The position numbers were made by a program, and so were the translations under genes. From Mycobacterium simulans (GTDB taxonomy: Bacteria; Actinomycetota; Actinomycetes; Mycobacteriales; Mycobacteriaceae), in contig NZ_OCVX01000007.1 of NCBI RefSeq assembly GCF_900232995.1, forward strand, positions 528,573-576,129: DNA of 47,557 nucleotides. The letters are read 5' to 3'. Each line of letters begins with the position of its first letter. Position 1 is the first letter of the stretch. Under the pieces are notes generated by a model. That model had not been told where the DNA came from. It saw nothing but the letters and a program-made list of their open reading frames with translations, and did not search any database. Shown one piece after another: positions 37,214-44,746 of this stretch.

Positions 37214-40200
37214 ATGTCGACGGACATCGCCATCATCGGGCTTGCGTGCCGGTTCCCGGCCGCAGCCAACCCGCGGGAATTCTGGCGACTCATCCAGGAT
37301 GGACGCGAAGCAACCGAATACCTCGAGGACGTCAAGGCGTTCGACGCCGACTTCTTCAACCTGTCGCCGCGCGAGGCGTGCGCCATGGATCCCCGGCAGC
37401 GATTGGCACTGGAGCTGACCTGGGAACTATTCGAAGACGCGTTTATCGTGCCGGAAACGGTGCGCGGGCAGCAGGTCGCGGTGTACCTGGGCGCGATGAA
37501 CGACGATTACGCGTTCCTGACGCTGCGCGACGCCGCGGATGCCGTTGACCACCACTCATTTGCCGGCACAAGTCGGGCGATGATTGCCAACAGGGTCTCG
37601 TACGCCTTTGGACTGCGAGGCTCAAGCATGACCGTTGACTCCGGGCAATCGTCGTCACTGGCGGCGGTGCACCTCGCGTGTGAAAGCTTGCGGGCAGGTG
37701 GCACGCCGCTAGCGGTAGCCGGTGGGATCCATCTCAACCTGGCACGCGAAACCGCAATGCTGGAAACAGAATTCGGAGCTTTGTCAAGGACGGGCCACAC
37801 GTATGCGTTCGACGACCGGGCCGACGGCTACGTACGGAGCGAAGGCGGCGGGCTCGTTCTGCTGAAGCCGCTGCGCGCTGCGTTGGACGACGGAAACCGG
37901 ATCCGCGCAGTCATTGCCGGCAGTGCGGTTGGTAACGCCGGGCACACTTCCGCTGGACTAGCCGTGCCCTCGCTCTCCGGAGAAGCCGACGTAATCCGCC
38001 GCGCGCTGTCCAACGCGGGCCTCGACTGCACTCAGCTCGACTATGTCGAGGCACATGGAACCGGCACCGAAGTCGGCGATCCGATCGAGGCCCGGGCGCT
38101 GGGTGAGATCTTCGCCGAGCGTCGGCATCGTCCGGTGAGCGTGGGATCGGTGAAGACCAACATTGGCCATGCCGGTGCGGCCGCGGGCATCGCGGGCCTG
38201 CTAAAGACGGTGCTGGCGGTCGAAAATGGCTTTGTTCCACCGAGTCTCAACTATGTCAGCTCACGCGTCGACTTGGAAAGTCTTGGCCTGCACGTCAACA
38301 CCGCCCTGACGCCCTGGCCCGTGAACGGACAGCCGCGGCGGGCCGGGGTTTCGTCGTTTGGAATGGGCGGCACGAATGCGCACCTGATTGTGTGTCAGGC
38401 GCCCGCGACCACGAAAGATTCTGCAGAACAACATGACCCGACAACCGTGCCATGGGTGCTGTCGGCCCGGTCGAGCCAAGGGTTAGTGAACCAGGCGCAG
38501 CGTTTGTTGGCATGGGTTGATGCGGAGGAATGGTTGAGCCCCGTCGACGTGGGGTGGTCGTTGGTAAGTACTCGATCGGTGTTCGAGCATCGCGCCGTGG
38601 TAGTGGGCGCCGAACGTAGTCAATTGATGGACGGGCTGGCGGGTCTGGCGGCAGGTGAGCTCGGTGCGGGTGTGGTTGCGGGTCAGGTCCGATCGTCGGG
38701 CAAGACGGCGTTTGTGTTTCCCGGACAGGGCTCGCAGTGGTTGGGCATGGGGCAACCGCTGTATCAACGATTCCCCGTGTTCGCCCAGGCCTTTGATGAT
38801 GTCGCCGCCGCGTTGGATGCGCAGCTGAGATTGCCGTTGCGGCGGGTGTTGTGGGGCGCCGATCCCGGGTTAGTGGAGAGTACGGAGTTTGCGCAGCCGG
38901 CGTTATTCGCGGTCGAGGTGGCGCTTGCCGCATTGTTGGCGGACTGGGGCGTGGTGCCCGATGTTGTGCTGGGGCATTCGGTAGGCGAGCTTGTCGCGGC
39001 GCATCTAGCCGGGGTGATGTCGCTGGACGACGCCGCAAAGGTGGTGGCGGCGCGGGGTCGGTTGATGGCGGCGTTGCCCGCGGGCGGCGTGATGGTCGCG
39101 GTAGCCGCCAGCGAGCAGGAAGTGGCGCCGTTGCTGCATGAGGGCGTGAGCCTCGCCGCGGTGAATGCGCCTGATTCGGTGGTGATTTCGGGTGAGCTGG
39201 CTGCGGTGGATGCGGTGGTGGATCGGTTAACGCGCCAAGGTCGCCGGGCGCATCGGCTGGCTGTGTCGCACGCGTTTCACTCGGCGTTGATGGAGCCGAT
39301 GGTCGAGGAGTTTTCGCAGGTGCTGGCGCAGGTGTCGGTGTCGCAGCCCCGGATCGAGTTGGTGTCGAACGTAACTGGTCAGCTGGCCGGTGCCGGCTAT
39401 GGATCACCGGCGTATTGGATAGAGCATGTGCGGAAGCCGGTGCGGTTTGCCGACAGCATGGATTACACGAAGTCGTTGGGGGCTGAGTTCTTTGTCGAGG
39501 TGGGCCCCGAGGCTGGGCTGACGGCATCGGTGGCGCTGTTGGTCAAGGACCGCCCCGAGGTTGATTCGTTATGCACCGCGGTGGCCCAATTGTTCGCCGC
39601 GGGTGTGGCGGTGGACTGGCGCCCGGCCTACCAGGGCTTGGGTGCCCAGCGGGTGGACCTGCCGACGTATGGGTTTGCGCGGCAACGGTTTTGGTTGGAT
39701 GCCAGTGGCGAACCACCCGCCGGCGATGGCGACACTGAACCGGGGATGATGGCGCGGTTGCGAGCCTTGACCCCGGTCGAACGGCGCCGTCAGTTGGTGC
39801 AGTTGGTATGCAAGCATGCGGCGATCGTGTTGGGCCATTCGAACAGTCATGACATCGATCCCGAACGCGCCTTTGAATACCTCGGCTTTGAGTCAATGAC
39901 CGGCGTTGAACTACGCAACCGTCTTGCGACGGCTACCGGGTTGGTGTTGCCACGCTCTCTGATCTTTGACTATCCGACACCAACAGCTTTGGCCGATCAT
40001 CTTGTTGCCCAACTATCGACCGGTTATCACCCGGGATCGGATGACCAGAATATTTGGTCTGTGTTGAGAAATATTCCTATCCAAGAGCTTCGACGGACCG
40101 GATTACTCGACAAGCTATTGCTGCTGGCTGGACAATCCCAAGAATCCGTATCCTATCGACCTGTCAGCGACGATGTCATCGACACTTTAAGTCCCGAAGC

Positions 40201-40249
40201 TCTGATCGCAATGGCGCTCAATCCAGATGTCGAGAATGACATTCACTGA
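37214..40249 (+). CDS. pks9: Type I polyketide synthase loading module Pks9 (KSQ-AT-ACP)
   Basis: 1011 residues. The KS domain begins at the very N-terminus without a docking coil, and its active-site Cys is replaced by Gln145 (VDSGQSSSL instead of VDTACSSSL), while the His motifs EAHGTGTE and NIGHAGAAAG remain. This is the KSQ type that decarboxylates malonyl-ACP to make an acetyl starter. AT carries Ser589 in GHSVG and HAFHS, a malonyl-type signature. ACP Ser894 is in GFESM. The C-terminal tail (VIDTLSPEALIAMAL) looks like a docking helix for a downstream module. No reductive domains. It lies 20 bp after pks8/17 with only a weak ribosome binding site, suggesting coupling. Confidence 0.94.
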   Translation: MSTDIAIIGLACRFPAAANPREFWRLIQDGREATEYLEDVKAFDADFFNLSPREACAMDPRQRLALELTWELFEDAFIVPETVRGQQVAVYLGAMNDDYAFLTLRDAADAVDHHSFAGTSRAMIANRVSYAFGLRGSSMTVDSGQSSSLAAVHLACESLRAGGTPLAVAGGIHLNLARETAMLETEFGALSRTGHTYAFDDRADGYVRSEGGGLVLLKPLRAALDDGNRIRAVIAGSAVGNAGHTSAGLAVPSLSGEADVIRRALSNAGLDCTQLDYVEAHGTGTEVGDPIEARALGEIFAERRHRPVSVGSVKTNIGHAGAAAGIAGLLKTVLAVENGFVPPSLNYVSSRVDLESLGLHVNTALTPWPVNGQPRRAGVSSFGMGGTNAHLIVCQAPATTKDSAEQHDPTTVPWVLSARSSQGLVNQAQRLLAWVDAEEWLSPVDVGWSLVSTRSVFEHRAVVVGAERSQLMDGLAGLAAGELGAGVVAGQVRSSGKTAFVFPGQGSQWLGMGQPLYQRFPVFAQAFDDVAAALDAQLRLPLRRVLWGADPGLVESTEFAQPALFAVEVALAALLADWGVVPDVVLGHSVGELVAAHLAGVMSLDDAAKVVAARGRLMAALPAGGVMVAVAASEQEVAPLLHEGVSLAAVNAPDSVVISGELAAVDAVVDRLTRQGRRAHRLAVSHAFHSALMEPMVEEFSQVLAQVSVSQPRIELVSNVTGQLAGAGYGSPAYWIEHVRKPVRFADSMDYTKSLGAEFFVEVGPEAGLTASVALLVKDRPEVDSLCTAVAQLFAAGVAVDWRPAYQGLGAQRVDLPTYGFARQRFWLDASGEPPAGDGDTEPGMMARLRALTPVERRRQLVQLVCKHAAIVLGHSNSHDIDPERAFEYLGFESMTGVELRNRLATATGLVLPRSLIFDYPTPTALADHLVAQLSTGYHPGSDDQNIWSVLRNIPIQELRRTGLLDKLLLLAGQSQESVSYRPVSDDVIDTLSPEALIAMALNPDVENDIH

Positions 40250-40315
40250 CGTGTAAATGCGACAGGTGTTGAATACGTTCGACTTTGCGGGAATGCGGAA
40301 ATCCGCCTAAACTTC

Positions 40316-40332
40316 GGACTCCGGGGGAGTCC
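40316..40332 (+). promoter_or_regulatory. Short perfect hairpin between pks9 and pks11
   Basis: GGACTCC (40316-40322) and GGAGTCC (40326-40332) pair perfectly around GGG. There is no T-tract. It lies about 38 bases before the pks11 start and could be an operator or a weak Rho-independent-like barrier between the two genes. Confidence 0.35.
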
Positions 40333-40369
40333 AATGGGGGCCGGCTTTAGTTACTTATGAAGGCAGGGC

Positions 40370-41431
40370 ATGAGCGTCATCGCAGGTGTGTTCGGTGCGT
40401 TGCCACCACACCGGTATAGCCAGAGTGAGATCACCGATTCGTTCGTTGCGTTTCCCGGCCTGAAGGAGCACGAGGAGATCGTTCGGCGCCTGCACGCGGC
40501 CGCCAGGGTCAACAGTCGTCATCTAGTTCTGCCGCTCGAGCAATATCCGTCTCTCACCGACTTTGGCGACGCCAATGAGGTCTTTATCGACAAGGCGGTC
40601 GATCTCGGCATCGAAGCCCTTACCGGCGCGCTGGACGAGGCCGGGCTCAAACCACAGGACATCGACCTGATCGCCACCACGACGGTCACCGGCGTCGCGG
40701 TGCCGTCACTGGATGCCCGGATCGCCGGACGGATAGGGCTGCGCCCCGACGTACGCAGAATGCCGCTGTTCGGTCTGGGCTGCGTGGCGGGGGCGGCAGG
40801 AGTGGCCCGCCTGCACGACTACTTGCGCGGAGCGCCCGACGGTGTGGCGGTGCTGGTATCGGTTGAGCTCTGCTCGCTTACTTACCCGGCGGTCAAACCG
40901 ACGGTGTCGGGCCTGGTCGGGACGGCCTTGTTCGGCGACGGCGCCGCTGCGGTGGTCGCCGTGGGTGACCGGCGTGCCGAACACCTGCGCGCCGGCGGGC
41001 CGCAGATCCTCGATTCCCGAAGCAGTCTTTACCCTGAGTCGCTGCACATCATGGGCTGGGACGTGGGCTCCCACGGCCTGCAGCTGCGGTTGTCGCCGGA
41101 CCTGACGAATCTGATCGAGCGCTACTTGGCCGACGACGTCGATGCTTTCCTGGCGACACACCAGCTGACCAGGGACGACATCGGCGCGTGGGTGAGCCAC
41201 CCGGGTGGTCCCAAAGTCATCAGCGCGATCACCAAGGCCCTCGATCTGCCCCCGGAGGCGCTCGAGCTGACCTGGCGCTCGCTCGGTGAAATCGCCAACC
41301 TGTCGTCGGCTTCGGTGTTGCACATCCTGCGCGACACCATCGAAAAACGGCCGCCCAGCGGAAGCCCTGGGTTGATGCTGGCGATGGGTCCGGGATTCTG
41401 CGCGGAGCTCGTGCTACTGCGCTGGCACTGA
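40370..41431 (+). CDS. pks11: Type III polyketide synthase Pks11
   Basis: 353 residues, paralogue of Pks10 with the same MSVIAGVFGALPP start. Catalytic Cys138 in GLGCVAGAAG, His in SHPGGPK and Asn in IANLSSASV. M. tuberculosis Pks11 is known to make methyl-branched alkylpyrones from long-chain starters, so a similar reaction is a fair inference. The start is preceded by GAAGGCAGG. The 120-bp gap after pks9 contains a perfect hairpin and may hold a separate promoter. It is convergent with cyp139: the two coding ends overlap (41414-41431). Confidence 0.95.
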   Translation: MSVIAGVFGALPPHRYSQSEITDSFVAFPGLKEHEEIVRRLHAAARVNSRHLVLPLEQYPSLTDFGDANEVFIDKAVDLGIEALTGALDEAGLKPQDIDLIATTTVTGVAVPSLDARIAGRIGLRPDVRRMPLFGLGCVAGAAGVARLHDYLRGAPDGVAVLVSVELCSLTYPAVKPTVSGLVGTALFGDGAAAVVAVGDRRAEHLRAGGPQILDSRSSLYPESLHIMGWDVGSHGLQLRLSPDLTNLIERYLADDVDAFLATHQLTRDDIGAWVSHPGGPKVISAITKALDLPPEALELTWRSLGEIANLSSASVLHILRDTIEKRPPSGSPGLMLAMGPGFCAELVLLRWH

Positions 41432-42724
41432 GCCGGCGACCTCGGTGACTTCCAGGGTCAAACCGGGTCGCGGGCATAGTGCCGCCATATGTCCCGCGCG
41501 GATGCGCTGAGCGGGCATTCGAAGCCTTGTCCTGGCGATGAGCCGGGCGAGCATCACCGTCATCTCGGTGGTAGCCATGACCGATCCGATGCAGCGGTGC
41601 AAGCCGCCACTGAACGGGATGAATTCATGGGGCGCGGGTTTGCGATAGTCCGGTGCGGAGGGGTCCCAGCGCCGCGGACGGAATTCGGTTGGTGCGGGCC
41701 ACAGTTCGGGGAGCCGGTGGGTGACGTAGGCGCTGAAGATCAGCAATCGTCCCGCCCGGATGCGATGACCGTCGAACCACAGGTCTCGCGTCACCCTGCG
41801 GGCCGAAATCACTCCAGGCGGGTAGAGCCGAAGCGTCTCGTGCACAACACCATTGAGGTAGGTGAGCTTGTCTAGATCGCTAGCGACGGGTGGTCTGTCT
41901 CCGAGCACGCGGTCGACCTCTTCCGCGGCGGCGTCCCAGGCCCCCGGCATGGTCAGCAGCGTGTAGGCCGCCCAAGCCAGGGCGCCGCTGGTGGTCTCGT
42001 AACCGGCCGTGATGAGCGAGACGATTGAATCGCGAATCTCATTGCCGCTCAACGTGTAACCGTCTTCGGAGCGGCCGTTGATCAGCATCGACAACATGTG
42101 GTCGTCTGGCTTGGGTTTGGCGCGTGCGTCGGCGACTTGGGCGTCGATGAGGTCGTCGATGCGCTTGCGGGCGGCCATCGCCCGCCGCCAGGCAGGGGAG
42201 TTGAGCCGCTGTTGCAGTTTCATCACCTGCGGCGGCCGGTGAGTCAGGTCCAGCAGGGGCTGCAGTTGTTCGCCGAGGAAGTCCGAGTGCACGGCCAAGC
42301 GCTGGCCGAACAGGCTCTCGGCGGTGCTGCGCCGGACCGCCGAGCGGAACGCTCGATAGATGTCCAGCCGCTGCCCCGGCCGCCAGCTATCGATGAGGAC
42401 ATCGATATTGGACACCATTGTGTGCACGTATTCCTGAATCTGGCGGTGCCGCAGGCCGGGCGCCACCACGGCGCGGCGGCGCCGATGGTCCTCGCCGTCG
42501 CTGACGATCAGCGCGGTCGGACCGTCGACCGGAGCCAGGCTCTCAAAGGTCTCGCGCCAGGAGAACGCGTCGGCATTGGCGAAAACGAACTTGTTTGCCT
42601 CGGCGCCCAGCAGGTAGGTGTAGCCGCGTCTACCGAATCCGGAATTGATCACCGCTCCCCGGCGCCGATACAGCGACAGCAACAGCTCGCCGGGCCGGTA
42701 GGGCACCGTCCGGTAGGAAGTCAT
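41414..42724 (-). CDS. cyp139A1: Cytochrome P450 CYP139
   Basis: Haem-thiolate mono-oxygenase, 436 residues. The haem-binding loop FSGGLHRCIG has Cys378. The I-helix oxygen-binding motif AGYETTSG and the K-helix ExxR (HETLRLYPPG) are present. No N-terminal membrane helix, as usual for bacterial P450s. The ATG at 42724 overlaps the stop of the upstream ABC-F gene (ATGA), so the two are translated together. In M. tuberculosis CYP139A1 lies beside the same pks genes and is thought to modify a polyketide. Substrate unknown. An in-frame upstream start at 42751 lies inside the ABC-F gene and is not favoured. Confidence 0.94.
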   Translation of the reverse strand: MTSYRTVPYRPGELLLSLYRRRGAVINSGFGRRGYTYLLGAEANKFVFANADAFSWRETFESLAPVDGPTALIVSDGEDHRRRRAVVAPGLRHRQIQEYVHTMVSNIDVLIDSWRPGQRLDIYRAFRSAVRRSTAESLFGQRLAVHSDFLGEQLQPLLDLTHRPPQVMKLQQRLNSPAWRRAMAARKRIDDLIDAQVADARAKPKPDDHMLSMLINGRSEDGYTLSGNEIRDSIVSLITAGYETTSGALAWAAYTLLTMPGAWDAAAEEVDRVLGDRPPVASDLDKLTYLNGVVHETLRLYPPGVISARRVTRDLWFDGHRIRAGRLLIFSAYVTHRLPELWPAPTEFRPRRWDPSAPDYRKPAPHEFIPFSGGLHRCIGSVMATTEMTVMLARLIARTRLRMPAQRIRAGHMAALCPRPGLTLEVTEVAGSVPAQ

Positions 42725-44490
42725 TCGAGTGCCTCCGATAGCTCGAGCCATTTCGCCTCCGTCTCGGCGACCTCGTCTTCAAGGGCGCGTAACTCCTGGG
42801 TCAGGCGGGTGATTGCGATGTGGTCTGACTGGTCATGCTCGGCGAGTTCATCGTGTTTGGCCCCGATCCGGTCGGCCAGGCGTGCCAATTGTCTGTCGAT
42901 TGCCGCCAGCTCCTTCTCGGCGGCGCGTCGCCGCGCACCTGACATCACCTGTCCATCGGGCGCGGCCGGGGCGGCCTTGGCTGGTGGCCGGGCGACGAGC
43001 CGCAAGTATTCGTCGATGCCGCCGGGGAGATGCCGCAACCGGCCGTCCAGAATCGCGTACTGCTGATCGGTGACACGTTCGAGCAGATATCGGTCGTGCG
43101 AGACGACGATCAAGGTGCCCGCCCAAGAGTCGAGCAAGTCCTCGGTGGCGGTCAGCATGTCGGTGTCCACGTCGTTGGTGGGTTCGTCGAGCAGCAGCAC
43201 GTTGGGCTCGGACAACAGCGTGAGCATCAGTTGCAGCCGCCGACGTTGGCCGCCGGAGAGTTCACTTACTCGCGCGGACAATTGGCCACGGGCGAAGCCG
43301 AGTCGCTCCAGTAGCTGGGCCGGAGTGACCTCGCGGCCCTCGACCTCATAGCCGACGCGTAGCCTGCCCAACACATCGGCGATCCGTTCGTCGGTCGCTA
43401 GCGCCTCTATCCCGATGCCTCGCTGATCGAGCACCGCAAGCCGGACCGTCTTGCCGTGCTTGACGCGCCCCGCGTCGGGCCGGATGGTGCCCGCGATCAA
43501 TCCGAGCAAGGTGGACTTACCGGCGCCGTTGGCGCCGACGATGCCGGTGCGTTCCCCGGGCCCGATCCGCCATTCGATATCGCGCAGTACGGTTTGGCCG
43601 TCAAACGAGACCGACACGTCGAGCAAATCGACTACGTCCTTGCCGAGTCGGGCGGTCGCCAACTTGGCCAACTCCACCGTGTTTCGCAGTGGCGGAACGT
43701 CGGCGATCAATTGGTTGGCGGCCTCGATCCGGAACTTGGGTTTCGAGGTCCGCGCCGGTGCACCGCGACGCAGCCAGGCCAGCTCCTTACGCATCAGGTT
43801 CTGTCGCTTGGCCTCCGCCGCGGCGGCAAGCCGGTCCCGCTCGACACGCTGCAGAATGTAGGCGGCGTACCCGCCTTCGAAGGGCTCGACGATTCCGTCG
43901 TGCACCTCCCAGGTGGTGGTGGCGATTTCGTCAAGAAACCAGCGGTCGTGGGTCACCAGCAGCAGCCCGCCGGTGTTGCGGGCCCAGCGTTGTTGTAGAT
44001 GGCCGGCCAGCCAGGTGATGCCTTCAATGTCGAGGTGGTTGGTGGGCTCGTCGAGAGCGATCACGTCCCAGTCGCCGACGAGTAGCCTGGCTAGCTGGAC
44101 TCGTCGCCGCTGACCACCGCTGAGCGTCGAAACGGTTGCGTCCCAGGCGATGTCGGACGCCAGTCCGCCGACCACGTCGCGGATGCGCGCGTTACCGGCC
44201 CACTGATGTTCGGGTTGGTCGCCGACGAGCGTCCAGCCGACAGTGCGGTCAGGATCCAGGGTGTCGGCCTGGCTCAGGGCACTCACCCGCAAGCCGGTGC
44301 GCCGGGTGACCCGGCCGGAGTCCGGCCGCAGCTGGCCGGTGAGCAGACCTAGCAGGCTCGATTTGCCGTCGCCGTTGCGGCCCACGATTCCGATGCGTGC
44401 GCCGTCGTTGACTCCGAGTGTGACTGAGTCGAAGACCACCTGGGTCGGATATTCCAGGTGTACGGCCTCGGCTCCGAGCAGGTGTGCCAC
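42721..44490 (-). CDS. ABC-F ATPase, intact form of Rv1668c-Rv1667c
   Basis: 589 residues with two ATP-binding cassettes and no membrane segments. Walker A: GRNGDGKS (38-45) and GANGAGKST (about 325). LSGGQRRR signature twice; Walker B LDEPTNHLD and LDEPTNDVD. The linker between cassettes (about 220-300) is Arg/Lys-rich, and the C-terminal ~60 residues form a charged coiled coil. This is the ABC-F layout (ribosome-associated, antibiotic resistance or translation factors) rather than a transporter. H37Rv carries two fragments labelled first and second part of a macrolide-transport ATPase; their recalled lengths (372 and 217) sum to 589. Stop overlaps the cyp139 start. Confidence 0.93.
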   Translation of the reverse strand: MAHLLGAEAVHLEYPTQVVFDSVTLGVNDGARIGIVGRNGDGKSSLLGLLTGQLRPDSGRVTRRTGLRVSALSQADTLDPDRTVGWTLVGDQPEHQWAGNARIRDVVGGLASDIAWDATVSTLSGGQRRRVQLARLLVGDWDVIALDEPTNHLDIEGITWLAGHLQQRWARNTGGLLLVTHDRWFLDEIATTTWEVHDGIVEPFEGGYAAYILQRVERDRLAAAAEAKRQNLMRKELAWLRRGAPARTSKPKFRIEAANQLIADVPPLRNTVELAKLATARLGKDVVDLLDVSVSFDGQTVLRDIEWRIGPGERTGIVGANGAGKSTLLGLIAGTIRPDAGRVKHGKTVRLAVLDQRGIGIEALATDERIADVLGRLRVGYEVEGREVTPAQLLERLGFARGQLSARVSELSGGQRRRLQLMLTLLSEPNVLLLDEPTNDVDTDMLTATEDLLDSWAGTLIVVSHDRYLLERVTDQQYAILDGRLRHLPGGIDEYLRLVARPPAKAAPAAPDGQVMSGARRRAAEKELAAIDRQLARLADRIGAKHDELAEHDQSDHIAITRLTQELRALEDEVAETEAKWLELSEALE

Positions 44491-44554
44491 AGGACCGACG
44501 CTACCGACCGAATTGCTCAGCTATCGCTTACCCGTGCCGAATGCAACAATGTCA

Positions 44555-44712
44555 CGCGTAAGGCGATGACGATGCAGGAAGCCGGTGCAAATCCGGCGCG
44601 GTCCCGCCACTGTCATCGGGGAGCGACCCTCGTGTGCCACGGCGTCCAGCTGGAAGGCGAGGCGAGCAGTGATCCGAGAGCCAGGAGACTCGCGTCATCG
44701 CGTCCTGTGACC
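44555..44712 (+). ncRNA. Cobalamin (B12) riboswitch
   Basis: The closing P1 stem is exact: GCGATGACG (44563-44571) with CGTCATCGC (44693-44701). Conserved core elements are present: GGAAGCCGGTGCAAATCCGG (44578-44597), the GCCACTG box (44606-44612) and GAGCCAGGAGAC (44678-44689). A GGGG/CCCC hairpin (44714-44728) just before GAGAGAG and the PPE ATG may be the expression platform, acting on ribosome access. Outer limits are approximate. In this family, adenosylcobalamin binding usually switches the downstream gene off. Confidence 0.93.
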
Positions 44713-44746
44713 CGGGGCGGTGTACCCCGAGAGAGCGGCATTAGCG

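Noticed and set aside
38295..39527. 410-codon minus-strand open frame opposite pks9
   Set aside because: Pro/Arg-rich translation without motifs, lying over the AT domain of Pks9.
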